Counted from the stretch's first letter, positions 1 through 9,002 are shown. The stretch is DNA of 64,000 bases from Bacteroidales bacterium (GCA_017477425.1 JAFUVT010000004.1:16703-80702); one strand, 5' to 3'. Translations and numbers: made by a program. Notes: a model not told the origin generated them from the letters alone.

Positions 1-529
1 TGTTGTCGGAGCGAGAGGTTTGATAATCAACGGTTACTGTAACGGTTTGGGCATAGCTGACCTTGCCCGAGGCGGGTTTGTATTTCACGGGCGTGAATCC
101 GCCAAAGGCAAAGGATACGCCGTTGAGCAACTGCGTGTTGACGCTGTTGAAGGCCTTGTTGGGATAGGCCTCGTCCGAGCGATAAAGCGCTTCGTTTTTC
201 TCGAAGACGAAGGGGCTGTCGTCCGAGATGGGACGCATCGCTTGGGCGGGCAAAAGCTGGTATTGTCCGTCGAGTTCCACGAAGTCGCTCAAAGTCACGC
301 GGATGGCGGTGGCTTCGGTGTTTTGCGGCAACATCAGGCTGACGCTTTGCCAAGGCAAAAGCGGCTCGCCCACGGTGCCGTTGGCGACGCTTCCCTCAAA
401 GGAAAGGGTTTGGTAGTCGCCCGTTTGCCGTATCGAGGGCTGACCAAAATGATAGACTTGTTCGATGCTTTGCGCCGTAGCGAAAAGGCTTGCGGCGAGC
501 AATAACAAGGTGAAACTGAGTTTTTTCAT
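1..529 (-). CDS. Gingipain-like C25 peptidase, N-terminal part (cut by window edge)
   Basis: About 176 codons are visible, from an ATG at 529 running off the left edge. The protein opens with a signal peptide (MKKLSFTLLLLAASLFATAQ). It then aligns by eye over its whole visible length with the propeptide region of the complete C25 protease at 4632-8015: both have IEQ.YHF.QP, NGTVGEP.LPWQSVSL, a ..ALYRS...YP. stretch and KVSYAQTV. This is the profragment of a gingipain-type cysteine protease; the catalytic domain lies outside the window, so activity cannot be judged. A TAnnTTTG promoter box sits 24 bases upstream of the start. Together with the 4632-8015 gene it looks like an old duplication. 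Probably secreted through T9SS, but the sorting domain is not visible. Confidence 0.8.
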   Translation of the reverse strand, partial: MKKLSFTLLLLAASLFATAQSIEQVYHFGQPSIRQTGDYQTLSFEGSVANGTVGEPLLPWQSVSLMLPQNTEATAIRVTLSDFVELDGQYQLLPAQAMRPISDDSPFVFEKNEALYRSDEAYPNKAFNSVNTQLLNGVSFAFGGFTPVKYKPASGKVSYAQTVTVTVDYQTSRSDN

Positions 530-552
530 TGCGGAAACGATTTGTTAGGCCG

Positions 553-560
553 CAAAGATA
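553..560 (-). promoter_or_regulatory. Bacteroidota -7 box for the partial C25 gene
   Basis: TATCTTTG on the minus strand matches the Bacteroidota consensus TAnnTTTG and lies 24 bases before the ATG at 529. Confidence 0.6.
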
Positions 561-583
561 CAGTTTTTTGTAGTAGACCGCGA

Positions 584-2812
584 TTACCGCACCACAAATT
601 TCCGCGTCTCGCCCGCAATGGTAATGAAATACATTCCTTGCGGCAATGACGAAACATTGATTTGTTGGTTTTCATTGGTGATTTGGCCTGCCAACAAGGT
701 TTGGCCCATCAGGTTGGTGATACGGTAGGTTTCCGCTGGTAGAGACGTTGCGCGCAACGTCTGTACAAACAAGACACCGTTGGTCGGATTAGGATAAACC
801 GTCAAGGTCCTTGAGCCTGTCGAAGGGCCGTCCTCCTCGACACCGTGTACCTCCGAATAAACCGCATCGCAGTCCTCGTCGCCGTATTTGAACACCAGTT
901 CGCCTTCGCTCCAATAGCAGCGCATACCTTCCACGCGGATGCCGTCGCCGTTGTCCATCAGCCTTTCGGGGAAGAAGCTGGTGAGGTGGCCGATGCCGCA
1001 CACGATGTTGCCGCTGAAGAGGTCTTCGGGGTCGCTCACGCGCAGCATACGATAGGTTCTGCCCTCGTATTCGATTTCTTCCACCGCGTCCACATGCATC
1101 GTTAGCGTTTCCGTGCCGACTTTGATGACCCAACTGTCGCCTTCTTGGGCACCAAAGTCATACAGCACGGTGAATTCCTCCAAGGTCTTGTTCCACCAAT
1201 ACAGTTTGCCGTCGCGCTCGTAGACGTATTCATGCGTCACGTCTTGATGCAAATCCTTGTCGTAAAGCGTGTTGATTTTCACGAGGATATGTGTGGGCTC
1301 GTCGTTGATAATGGTGTCGCCCGCCTGATAGAGGTATTGGTAGGTGATGCTGCCGTTCTCGTTCTGGATTTCGTAGTACCATTCTCTAGGGTTGGCGCCA
1401 GGACATTCGAGGCTGCCTGTCCCTCCTCCTGAAGTGAAGGTAAGGTCGCCTGGCCGATTAGCATAATTTGTAACGAGCAGTACAAAGTATTCACCCGTTT
1501 GAGCCGTGCTTGGAATGGTACATGTTGCCGGCGAAGTGTCGTACGCGCAGTCGACAACTTTGTCTTGCGTCAATTCTCCAGAACTTTCGGGAAGTTCACT
1601 AAAAGGACCCCAACAACAGAAATCCACGTCAAAGAATCCATCGCTCTGCACATTGATATTGATGATGATGTCGCCCGGTTCATCCATCTTGACGAAGAAC
1701 CATGCAGGATTGGGTTGGGTGTTGAGACAGCCGTAATAAGGACCCGATTCGGCGTTTTCTACGTTAACTGTTAGAGGGAATTGGGGTTGGTCATCTGAAG
1801 CACATATTTGTATGGCATCAGCATAGTGGGTGTTATCCAAGGGGAAGTTCTCTATGATACGGTCAGCATCGCGAATGCTCTTCCAATACTCTCCACCACC
1901 GTCGAAATACAGATGGTTGTCAGCTCCCTTGAAAAGACGGGCATTATCGCCGCCTGGAGCAATATCAACAAGGGGAATGTGCTCTCCAATTCCAGTGAAA
2001 TGCTCCCCATGGTCGGTGGAATAAGAAAGAACAGCCTGAAGTCCCATGAAGTGTGGCGTGTACACAATTCCTCCATCACCAATGGCTAAACTTGTGCCAT
2101 CGAACAGATAGAAGCCTGGAGTATGCTGAAAACCAATGCTCCCTTCGGTACTCCAGCCACAAGCCACCACATTGCCTTCGGGATCGAAAGCCATATCCTT
2201 AATGTTAATGCCCTCGGCTGCAACGAGTTCCCAGTTTTGCATGTCGGACAAGGTGGAGTGAAAAATGCCAGCATCTCCATCCGAATACGACCAAGTGCTG
2301 ACATACACATCGCCCTCGGCATTAACAATCATGTCGCCGACTTGGGACTCTTCGTCCAATTCAAGACCCTCAAAACCCCATGTCATGCCGCCGTCAGTGG
2401 TCCAGAAACAGTTATTATCTACGATACATAAAATGGTATCGTTTGACGGAGAATACATTTTAGTTACAGCGGTTGTTTGCGGCACATAAGGCAGGGGCGA
2501 AGTTTCTTCCCATGTATCTCCATTATCGTCTGAATAGAGCATAGTCTGGTTCTGCCAAGGAATGACAAAGAGACGTCCTTTTTCACCAATGATGAAATTC
2601 GAGCTAACAAAATTCAATTCCAAAACAAGTTCCCAATTAAGACTTTCATTTTGTGAACGCTGCAAACCGTAGTAATTCTGCGCATAGAGGTTACCTTGCG
2701 CATCAGCACCTAAAAAAGCTCCCGGCACTTCAAGAGACTTCCAAACATTCTGCGCCCCAAGGATGCCTATGCATCCGAAGCAAATCGCTAAAGTTAATAC
2801 TAATCTTTTCAT
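584..2812 (-). CDS. Secreted beta-propeller protein with T9SS type A sorting domain
   Basis: A 742-residue protein with an N-terminal signal peptide (LAICFGCIGILGAQ). Residues about 25-320 look like a sialidase/BNR-type propeller, with Asp-box-like motifs YSDDNGDTWEE, WTTDGGMTWGF and YSTDHGEHF. A cysteine-containing beta-sandwich follows at about 340-460 (CLNTQPNPAWFFVKM, DVDFCCWGPF), a domain type seen in secreted Bacteroidota proteins. The C-terminus is a T9SS type A sorting domain (VYPNPTNGVLFV, YRITNLMGQTLL, LPQGMYFITI, KFVVR). Export across the outer membrane by T9SS is therefore expected; substrate and activity are unknown. Two short palindromic repeats are embedded in the region coding for the sorting domain and its linker (739-766 and about 808-830), giving linker residues DGPSTGS and the stretch VQTLRATSL. 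No convincing TAnnTTTG box was found in front of it. Confidence 0.8.
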   Translation of the reverse strand: MKRLVLTLAICFGCIGILGAQNVWKSLEVPGAFLGADAQGNLYAQNYYGLQRSQNESLNWELVLELNFVSSNFIIGEKGRLFVIPWQNQTMLYSDDNGDTWEETSPLPYVPQTTAVTKMYSPSNDTILCIVDNNCFWTTDGGMTWGFEGLELDEESQVGDMIVNAEGDVYVSTWSYSDGDAGIFHSTLSDMQNWELVAAEGINIKDMAFDPEGNVVACGWSTEGSIGFQHTPGFYLFDGTSLAIGDGGIVYTPHFMGLQAVLSYSTDHGEHFTGIGEHIPLVDIAPGGDNARLFKGADNHLYFDGGGEYWKSIRDADRIIENFPLDNTHYADAIQICASDDQPQFPLTVNVENAESGPYYGCLNTQPNPAWFFVKMDEPGDIIININVQSDGFFDVDFCCWGPFSELPESSGELTQDKVVDCAYDTSPATCTIPSTAQTGEYFVLLVTNYANRPGDLTFTSGGGTGSLECPGANPREWYYEIQNENGSITYQYLYQAGDTIINDEPTHILVKINTLYDKDLHQDVTHEYVYERDGKLYWWNKTLEEFTVLYDFGAQEGDSWVIKVGTETLTMHVDAVEEIEYEGRTYRMLRVSDPEDLFSGNIVCGIGHLTSFFPERLMDNGDGIRVEGMRCYWSEGELVFKYGDEDCDAVYSEVHGVEEDGPSTGSRTLTVYPNPTNGVLFVQTLRATSLPAETYRITNLMGQTLLAGQITNENQQINVSSLPQGMYFITIAGETRKFVVR
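739..766. repeat. TAGAGACG palindrome inside a coding region
   Basis: A 28-base near-perfect palindrome (one mismatch) with arms GTAGAGACGTTGCG and CGCAACGTCTGTAC. It shares its outer TAGAGACG/CGTCTCTA arms with 13481-13510 and 60665-60696 but has a different centre. Here it encodes part of a T9SS sorting domain. Confidence 0.7.
808..830. repeat. Single arm of the TTCGACAGGCTCA repeat inside a coding region
   Basis: The stretch TTGAGCCTGTCGAAGGGCC corresponds to the right arm of the repeats at 20544-20602 and 21978-22032. It is read in frame as the linker DGPSTGSRT just before the YPNP motif of the T9SS protein. Confidence 0.7.
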
Positions 2813-2854
2813 AGTTGTAAGTATTTAATTGTTAATAATTTAATTTCTTTTTTT

Positions 2855-2927
2855 AACTACGGATTTTACGGATTATACAAATTCCATTTTGATGAATATT
2901 TCCGTCAAATCCGTGTAATCCGTAGTT
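2855..2927. repeat. Large inverted repeat (TACGGATT type) between genes
   Basis: Arms 2855-2874 and 2908-2927 pair at 18 of 20 positions (AACTACGGATTTTACGGATT against AATCCGTGTAATCCGTAGTT), with a 33-base loop. It lies just beyond the stop of the TPR lipoprotein gene. On the minus strand it is followed by A residues, not U, so it is not a classical terminator; it is more likely a dispersed palindromic repeat that may stabilise the 3' end. Confidence 0.6.
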
Positions 2928-2929
2928 TC

Positions 2930-4396
2930 TCATACAGCATTCACGATTTCCTCGAAGCTACGGTTATCATCTCCAAGATTCATCTTCATTTGTTTTATAC
3001 GGGTTTTGCGTTTGTAGTAAGAGTCGGTCTGGGTGTCGAGCAGGATGGAAATCACCTGGTTGGAGAAGCCGTTCTTGGAGAGGCAGCAGATGCGCACATC
3101 CCACGGGCCGAGCTTGGGGAAGAGTTGCAGCAGCCGCTGCGAGAAGCCGTCGAAGACCAAGTCGGTGAGGCTGATGAAGTCCTTCCAGTCGTTGTCGGTC
3201 AGCTCGAAGTTGAGCGAGTCGTTGTTGATTTCCTCGCTGAGGGCCTGCGCGGTGGCCATCACCTTGTTTCGTGCCATGATTTTCTGGATGGCCATCAAGT
3301 CCTTCGGCGGGAGGCTCTGCTGCTGGCGGCGTAGTTCGTCGTTGGTGCGGATGAGGTTCTCCATGTCGCTCACCAATTCGTGGATGCGGTTCTGGTCGCG
3401 TTCCACCTGCCGTCCGAACTGTTCCATCTCCAGCTTGTGGTCGCTGCTTTTCTTCCTCACAATCAGGAGGATGACAAGCAAGGCAATGACCGCCAAGGCG
3501 ATAATGAGGTAGAGTTTCAGGTCGCGGGTGCGGTGCAGACTCTCCAATACGCTTTGTTGGGCTTTCAGCTCGAATTCCGATTTGATCTTTTGCAAAGTCT
3601 CATTGGTGTGCTCCGCATCGGCTTCCATCATATTGGAGGTGAAAAGTTTATGGTATTGCACCGCCTGCTGGTAGTCTTTTTCGCTCTCGGCGATGGAGTA
3701 AAGCGTCTGATAGACCGACATTTTCAGCCCGGCGCGCTCGCTGCGGAGGGCTTGGTTCAGATGCGACTTGGCTTTTTCATTCTCGCGCGTGTAATAATAA
3801 AGGATGCCCAAGGTCATGTGGGCGATGTCGGTGTCGTTGTCGTCGAGGCCGATTTCCAGCGTCTTGTTGACGCTCTCGATGCCTTTGGCGAAGTTGCCCG
3901 TCTCCATGTAGTAGTCGCGGCCCATCTCCAAGTAGAGGTCGCCGAGCATGGTCTGGTCATTAATAAAGGTGGCGATGCGGAAGGCCGAGTCATAGTATTG
4001 CTTGGCTTGGGTGTATTGCTCTTGTGCTCGCACGGCCCGACCGCTGTTGCGATAGGCGTTCATCATACCTGTCGAGTCGGCGGTTTGGCGGAAGCACTGC
4101 AACGCCTGCTGGTGTTGCTTGAAGGCATCGTCGAAAAGCCCGTGCTTGAGGTACATGGCGCCAAGGTTGTCGCAAAGTTGGCCTTCCAGCTGGACGGTTT
4201 CCGTGGTCTTCTTGGAGCGCTGCACCAAGGCCAGCCCTTGCAGGAAACGCTCGGCAGCTTCCTCGGAACGACGCTGCTCGCGCAGCTGCACACCTTCTTT
4301 AAATAGGTCTTGCGCCTGCTCCATGCGTTTCGTCGTGCTGTCGCAGGCCGCCAGCGCGAGGCAGAGGAGTATTCCTATCATCCAACTGTTTTTCAT
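2930..4396 (-). CDS. TPR signalling lipoprotein with membrane segment and C-terminal HTH-like region
   Basis: A 488-residue protein starting at the ATG at 4396. An in-frame ATG at 4414 is less likely because a promoter box overlaps it. A lipobox (LALAAC, Cys18) follows a signal peptide. Residues about 25-270 hold tetratricopeptide repeats (e.g. EEAAERFLQGLAL, DDAFKQHQQALQCF, YTQAKQYYDSAFRIA). One transmembrane helix follows (LYLIIALAVIALLVILLIV), then a coiled coil (about 310-350). The last 100 residues (DLVFDGFSQRLLQLFP...LSKNGFSNQVISILLDT) resemble the LuxR-like end of TPR regulators common in Bacteroidota. The domain order suggests a sensor passing a signal from the periplasm to a cytoplasmic DNA-binding or protein-binding end. 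The ligand and targets are unknown. The DNA-binding role is inferred. Confidence 0.75.
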   Translation of the reverse strand: MKNSWMIGILLCLALAACDSTTKRMEQAQDLFKEGVQLREQRRSEEAAERFLQGLALVQRSKKTTETVQLEGQLCDNLGAMYLKHGLFDDAFKQHQQALQCFRQTADSTGMMNAYRNSGRAVRAQEQYTQAKQYYDSAFRIATFINDQTMLGDLYLEMGRDYYMETGNFAKGIESVNKTLEIGLDDNDTDIAHMTLGILYYYTRENEKAKSHLNQALRSERAGLKMSVYQTLYSIAESEKDYQQAVQYHKLFTSNMMEADAEHTNETLQKIKSEFELKAQQSVLESLHRTRDLKLYLIIALAVIALLVILLIVRKKSSDHKLEMEQFGRQVERDQNRIHELVSDMENLIRTNDELRRQQQSLPPKDLMAIQKIMARNKVMATAQALSEEINNDSLNFELTDNDWKDFISLTDLVFDGFSQRLLQLFPKLGPWDVRICCLSKNGFSNQVISILLDTQTDSYYKRKTRIKQMKMNLGDDNRSFEEIVNAV

Positions 4397-4411
4397 CGTT
4401 TTTCGTTTTTG

Positions 4412-4419
4412 CAAAAATA
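4412..4419 (-). promoter_or_regulatory. Bacteroidota -7 box for the TPR lipoprotein
   Basis: TATTTTTG on the minus strand, 16 bases before the ATG at 4396. Its position supports that start over the in-frame ATG at 4414, which would lie inside the box. Confidence 0.65.
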
Positions 4420-4464
4420 GGCAGAAAAAACGTTTGTCAAGAGGGAAACGGGGCGCATTGGGGG

Positions 4465-4556
4465 CGTGTCCCTACTTTTTCGGAATATTCTTATTGGTTT
4501 TTGCTGAAAATCAACGAACTAAATACATTTTCCAAAAGGTCGTGTCCTTACTTTTT
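4465..4556. repeat. Degenerate direct repeat in intergenic region
   Basis: The motif CGTGTCC(C/T)TACTTTTT occurs at 4465-4480 and again at 4541-4556. No gene is seen in this 217-base gap, which also holds the terminator at 4573-4602. Confidence 0.45.
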
Positions 4557-4572
4557 TTGGCAAAAAAGAACA

Positions 4573-4602
4573 GAAAAACCACCTGTTTTCAGGCGGTTTT
4601 TC
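4573..4602 (-). terminator. Hairpin terminator after the C25 protease gene
   Basis: Arms GAAAAACCACCTG and CAGGCGGTTTTTC around a TTTT loop, with A and T tracts on the two sides. It lies 30 bases beyond the stop of the C25 gene on the minus strand and could act in both directions. Confidence 0.65.
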
Positions 4603-4631
4603 CGTTAGTGAACCACAAAAATGTGGCAATT

Positions 4632-7600
4632 TTATTCGACGACGAGTTTTTTCGTCTCCAAGGTGTTTCCGTTTTGGATTCTGACGAAATAAAGCCCCTT
4701 CGGCGCATTGTCGAGGTGGATTTCTTGGTTGCCCGTGACTTTGTCAAGGCGCATCATCTGTTGCCCCAACACGTTGAATATGCTGACGCTGCTTTCTTCG
4801 GTCAGTTCGATGGTGAAGCTACCGTTGCTCGGATTCGGATACAGGACATGCGACTTTTTCTCCGTCGATTCCTCCACTTGGCTGATGAGGCAGTTGCGCG
4901 GGAAGGTGATGTCGTCAATCCAGGCGCAGTCTTCGCCGGCCTGGCCTTGTTTGCTCTTGTCGTAGACCCAACTGAACTGATGTTTGCCGGCTCCGAATTC
5001 GTAACTGGCTAATGTCCATTCGGTCTCTCCCGACCACCAACCCTTTCTTTGGTTGTCGATATAGAAAGCCAAATAGTCTCTCCTCAGCTCGGTGGAGGTC
5101 TTGAGCCAGAAACTGATTTCGCCGTCGCTGAGAATGTCGGCGTAGACGATGAGGCGGCTCACTTCGTCGTCGTCGATGGCGCCAGAGCGGGCGCAGAAGT
5201 TACCGTTGTGGGCTTCGCCGTCGGTGACGAACCAGGGCGTGTCGCCGCCGTGGAACCATTCGAGGAAACTGAAATCGCCGCTTTCGAAAGTCTCGGTGGC
5301 AATGCCGACGGGAAGGTGATAGTGGTGTGTGAAAGTGTAAGCTCCAGTGACCATAGAAAGCTCCACATCGAAAGTGGTGCCGCTGATGATTTCATCCGAT
5401 GCGTAGAAAGAGAGGTAGGCAGTGAAATCTTGACCAGCCTCCACGCTTCCAACGAGATAGTACTGCTCGTTTGGGTCAATCTGCAGACCTTCACACGAAG
5501 GAAACAGGGTGGCATTGGGGGCCTCGGCGTGACCTGTGTTGCGTCCATGGATCATCAAAGTGACGAACTCACCTGGGTCTGCGAAGCCATTTTGGTCGCC
5601 ATAACTGTCATCGATTTCGACGCTGGTCACTTCCAGAACTGGCGCATGGGCAAGGAACGATTTCTGGGTGGTGCTCGTGACGTCTCCGACGTAGGTAGTC
5701 AAATCCAAGGTGAAGACGGTCTGGTCTGGGATGTTGTCGGCAAGCTCTATGAGGCCGATATGTTCGAAATACTGGGTGCTGTTGGGCTCGAAAGTATCAA
5801 TGGTGAGGCTGCTGCCATAGGCGGTGATGTATTCGCAGTCTGAGGTAACGTCGGCATGGACCTGGTATGCTGCCACGTTACCTTTATTGTAAAGGTCGCC
5901 ACCAACGTAAAGGGTCGTGCCGAATAGGGCTTCGTCCTCCAATTCGGTGATATGGCCGTAAATGTAGGGCTCACCACTTTCAAATCCTGTCACTTCAAAA
6001 ACTTGTGGCCATGCACTTTGTCCCGTGACAACAAGACGCATTGCCCCAACGGTCTCAAGAGGCTCAAAACTCAGTTCTACGTCGCCGTTTTCGTCCGTAA
6101 TGCCAAACCCGAGCAGTGTTTCACCATCGAACAGGCTGACGCGGAAATTGTCCAGCGGCGTGTCGAAATGGCTGACGTGCACGCTGGTAGAAGTCGTTCC
6201 CACCATCAAGCCTTGCTCGTAGACCACATTCGGATTGAACGGCTCCTCAAACCAAGGACACAAAGCGGCATCGCCCAACACGTTGAGGCAGTAGATGTTC
6301 CAGCGCAGGCATCCATTTTCTTCGTCTTTTTCCTCGAAGGGGATGGCAACCCAAGGCGCGGTGGCGATTTTGGCCTCGCGCAAGGCCATTCCAACGCTGG
6401 CGTGATGGTCGTTGCAATAGGCGTCCACAAACTCACGGTGGATGTGCGCTGCCATGCCATCGCCCCACGGCACGTACCAGCCATAGCGCGAGTTGCCCGT
6501 GGTGACCACGAAGCCTGTGTTGACGGTGACCATCTTTTCGAGGATGCAGTTGGCAGGGAAGTTGCCGCAAATGCAGCCATGAGAGTGGAACAGCATGTAA
6601 TTATGATTGATGCCGTCGTTTTGGGAAAAATAGTTGTCATTCACCGTCATAAGGTCCCAACCTGCCACCACGTCGGTGTTGGCGTGACCCACATGGTGCA
6701 CATATTGGCCGCCTGTACCAATGACGTCGCGAAAAGCGCTTCCGCTCCAGCTTTGGCTTGGCGAGGCGTAATAGCGTTTGAGACTATAATCCTCTGGATA
6801 TCCGTAGGTTGTGTAGTCAAAATCGTTGTTCTCGCCGATGAGGCGTTCCATGTCGTCGCTGCCGTAGTAGCCGTCGCCCAGGTGCTCGGCACCAAGGATG
6901 GGGGAGGTGAACTCACCCAAAACGGGATTCAGCAGGTATTGGAACGTCTTATGCATGATGGTCTCAAACTGCGTCTCGTTGTTGAACGGCAGGCGGCCTA
7001 TGCCCAGTTCGGGCAGCAGGTCGTCTTCGCCCACTTCGCCCCAGCGGTCGTCGCCGTCGTCGTTCAAGGTACCATCGAGGCAGGCATAGTACATGTCGGA
7101 GGGCAGGTTGTCCTCATCGCCTTCTTGAGCAAAGCAATATAAGCTGCGATAAGGCACGATGCTCACGTCGCCGCCAAGGCTAACCATTTGGATGCCATTG
7201 TCTTCGTATTCTTGGATGATGTAGTTGCGGATTTGCTCTTGCTCGTCGCGACCGTCCATGGTGGCGTAAATCTCTTCGAGTGCGACGATGCGCGTGCGAA
7301 TGCCTTTGTCGTTGTATAAATTGAGGTATTCGCCGAAGCGCGGAATCCATTCCTCAGCGGTGATGACCAGCATGTCGTAGCCGCCGATTTCGCGACCGCG
7401 TTTGTTATATGAGCTTAACAGACTTGGGTTTTGCGCCAAACGCTGCACGGAAGCCACGTTTTCGGGCGTGAGCCAAAGCTTGCGGCTGTAGTCGTCGCGG
7501 CTGGCTTGCGTCTCGACGCTGACTTTCACGGTCTGGGCATAGCTGACTTTTCCTGTGGCAGGCACATATTGCACCGGTGTGAAGCCGCTGAACGCAAAAG

Positions 7601-8015
7601 CCACGCCATTCAGGTATTGGGTGCTCACTTGTCCGTAACTACGTGTTGGATAGGCGTTTTCGGAACGGTAGAGACTTTCGTTTTTGGCGAAAGGAATCAC
7701 TCTTTCGCTCGAAACGGGACGAGGCAGCTGCGCGGGATAAAGGTTGAAAGCGCCTTCAAGTTCCACGAAATCAGAAAATTCCACGTTGATGGAAACCGCC
7801 TCCTGACCTTGAGGCAAAATCAGGCTGACACTTTGCCAAGGCAAGGTAGGCTCGCCGACGGTCCCGTTGGGCAGACAGCCTTGAAAACCAATTTGTTGAT
7901 AGCCGTCGCGCTCGCTGACGACGGGCTGGCTGAAATGGTAGGTCTGTTCGATGGTCTGGGCTTGGACAATCCGTGCTGCGACCATCAAAATGAGAAAAAG
8001 ACTTAGTTTTTTCAT
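4632..8015 (-). CDS. Gingipain-like C25 cysteine protease with T9SS type A sorting domain
   Basis: An 1127-residue secreted protease. A signal peptide (residues 1-20) and a propeptide to about 180 precede a caspase-like C25 catalytic domain (about 210-580). The catalytic pair can be placed at His444 (HHVGHAN) and Cys481 (HSHGCICGNF), matching the GHG and AC..G.F motifs of gingipains. Beta-sandwich modules follow, including a jelly-roll-like module at about 910-1040 (FLEWFHGGDTPWFVTDG, WIDDITFP). The end is a type A sorting domain (LYPNPSNGSFTIEL, IFNVLGQQMM, PKGLYFVRI, KKLVVE). It probably degrades proteins outside the cell or at its surface. It shares its promoter region divergently with ddh. 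The partial gene at 1-529 is a close paralogue. Substrate preference (Arg or Lys) cannot be read. Confidence 0.88.
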   Translation of the reverse strand: MKKLSLFLILMVAARIVQAQTIEQTYHFSQPVVSERDGYQQIGFQGCLPNGTVGEPTLPWQSVSLILPQGQEAVSINVEFSDFVELEGAFNLYPAQLPRPVSSERVIPFAKNESLYRSENAYPTRSYGQVSTQYLNGVAFAFSGFTPVQYVPATGKVSYAQTVKVSVETQASRDDYSRKLWLTPENVASVQRLAQNPSLLSSYNKRGREIGGYDMLVITAEEWIPRFGEYLNLYNDKGIRTRIVALEEIYATMDGRDEQEQIRNYIIQEYEDNGIQMVSLGGDVSIVPYRSLYCFAQEGDEDNLPSDMYYACLDGTLNDDGDDRWGEVGEDDLLPELGIGRLPFNNETQFETIMHKTFQYLLNPVLGEFTSPILGAEHLGDGYYGSDDMERLIGENNDFDYTTYGYPEDYSLKRYYASPSQSWSGSAFRDVIGTGGQYVHHVGHANTDVVAGWDLMTVNDNYFSQNDGINHNYMLFHSHGCICGNFPANCILEKMVTVNTGFVVTTGNSRYGWYVPWGDGMAAHIHREFVDAYCNDHHASVGMALREAKIATAPWVAIPFEEKDEENGCLRWNIYCLNVLGDAALCPWFEEPFNPNVVYEQGLMVGTTSTSVHVSHFDTPLDNFRVSLFDGETLLGFGITDENGDVELSFEPLETVGAMRLVVTGQSAWPQVFEVTGFESGEPYIYGHITELEDEALFGTTLYVGGDLYNKGNVAAYQVHADVTSDCEYITAYGSSLTIDTFEPNSTQYFEHIGLIELADNIPDQTVFTLDLTTYVGDVTSTTQKSFLAHAPVLEVTSVEIDDSYGDQNGFADPGEFVTLMIHGRNTGHAEAPNATLFPSCEGLQIDPNEQYYLVGSVEAGQDFTAYLSFYASDEIISGTTFDVELSMVTGAYTFTHHYHLPVGIATETFESGDFSFLEWFHGGDTPWFVTDGEAHNGNFCARSGAIDDDEVSRLIVYADILSDGEISFWLKTSTELRRDYLAFYIDNQRKGWWSGETEWTLASYEFGAGKHQFSWVYDKSKQGQAGEDCAWIDDITFPRNCLISQVEESTEKKSHVLYPNPSNGSFTIELTEESSVSIFNVLGQQMMRLDKVTGNQEIHLDNAPKGLYFVRIQNGNTLETKKLVVE

Positions 8016-8036
8016 TTTTGAGATTCAATTTGGGCG

Positions 8037-8044
8037 CAAAAATA
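8037..8044 (-). promoter_or_regulatory. Bacteroidota -7 box for the C25 protease
   Basis: TATTTTTG on the minus strand, 22 bases before the ATG at 8015; divergent from the ddh promoter. Confidence 0.6.
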
Positions 8045-8075
8045 AAAAATTGAGGTCTTTATTTTCGTTTTTTTC

Positions 8076-8083
8076 TACTTTTG
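8076..8083 (+). promoter_or_regulatory. Bacteroidota -7 box for ddh
   Basis: TACTTTTG matches TAnnTTTG and lies 20 bases before the ATG at 8103. A TTG at 8050-8052 may be the -33 element. Confidence 0.65.
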
Positions 8084-8102
8084 CGCTTTAAAATTTCAAA
8101 AA

Positions 8103-9002
8103 ATGAAGAAAATCAGAGCCGCCGTAGTAGGTTACGGTAATGTGGGCCGCTTCGCACTTGAAGCCCTTGAAGCTGCCCCCGATTTCGAGGTGGCAGGCAT
8201 CGTCCGCCGCAATGGAGTAGAAAACGAACCGATTGAACTATCTCATTACGAGGTGGTTAAGGATATCAAGGAACTGAAAGACGTGGACGTGGCCATTCTG
8301 GCTTGCCCCACGCGCAGCTGCCCCGATTACGCCAAACAAATCCTGCCTTTGGGCATCAATACGGTGGATTCGTTCGACATCCACACCTCCATCCTCGACT
8401 ACCGCCACGAGCTGATGCCTATTAATAAGGAAACGAAAACGGTGAGCGTCATCGCCGCCGGCTGGGACCCAGGCTCGGACTCCATCGTCCGCACCTTGAT
8501 GCAGAGCCTTGCACCTAAAGGCTTGTCCTACACCAACTTCGGTCCTGGTATGTCAATGGGTCACAGCGTCTGCGTACGTTCCAAGAAAGGCGTGAAAAAC
8601 GCCCTCTCGGTGACCATCCCGTTGGGCGAAGGCATTCATCGCCGCATGGTGTATGTGGAGCTCGAAGACGGCGCCACTTTGGAACAAGTGACCGCCGACA
8701 TCAAGGCCGACCCGTATTTCGCCAACGACGAGACGCACGTGTTTGCCGTCGACAGCGTCGATGCGGTGCGCGACATGGGTCATGGCGTCAACCTCGTGCG
8801 CAAGGGCGTTTCGGGCAAGACTGCCAATCAACGCCTGGAGTTCAACATGAGCATCAACAACCCCGCGTTGACGGGTCAGGTGCTGGTGAACGTGGCCCGC
8901 GCCACGATGCGCCTGCAACCGGGTTGCTACACGATGGTGGAAATTCCCATCATCGACATGCTCCCTGGCGACCGTGAGGATTGGATTGGACGATTGGTAT
9001 AA
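8103..9002 (+). CDS. ddh: meso-Diaminopimelate D-dehydrogenase
   Basis: A 299-residue cytoplasmic enzyme. It begins with a Rossmann NADP-binding motif (VVGYGNVGRFALEAL, residues 8-22). Family stretches include FDIHT, IAAGWDPGSDSIVR and TNFGPGMSMGHSV. It makes meso-diaminopimelate by reductive amination of tetrahydrodipicolinate in one NADPH-dependent step, feeding both lysine and peptidoglycan synthesis and bypassing the succinylase/acetylase branches. Length is near the family norm (about 300-325). It has its own promoter and is followed after 67 bases by the GH3 gene, which may be co-transcribed but is functionally unrelated. Confidence 0.92.
   Translation: MKKIRAAVVGYGNVGRFALEALEAAPDFEVAGIVRRNGVENEPIELSHYEVVKDIKELKDVDVAILACPTRSCPDYAKQILPLGINTVDSFDIHTSILDYRHELMPINKETKTVSVIAAGWDPGSDSIVRTLMQSLAPKGLSYTNFGPGMSMGHSVCVRSKKGVKNALSVTIPLGEGIHRRMVYVELEDGATLEQVTADIKADPYFANDETHVFAVDSVDAVRDMGHGVNLVRKGVSGKTANQRLEFNMSINNPALTGQVLVNVARATMRLQPGCYTMVEIPIIDMLPGDREDWIGRLV

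Noticed and set aside
4119..5012. 297-codon plus-strand frame spanning the TPR and C25 genes
   Set aside because: It crosses the ends of two genes on the other strand and a terminator hairpin, and has no domain.
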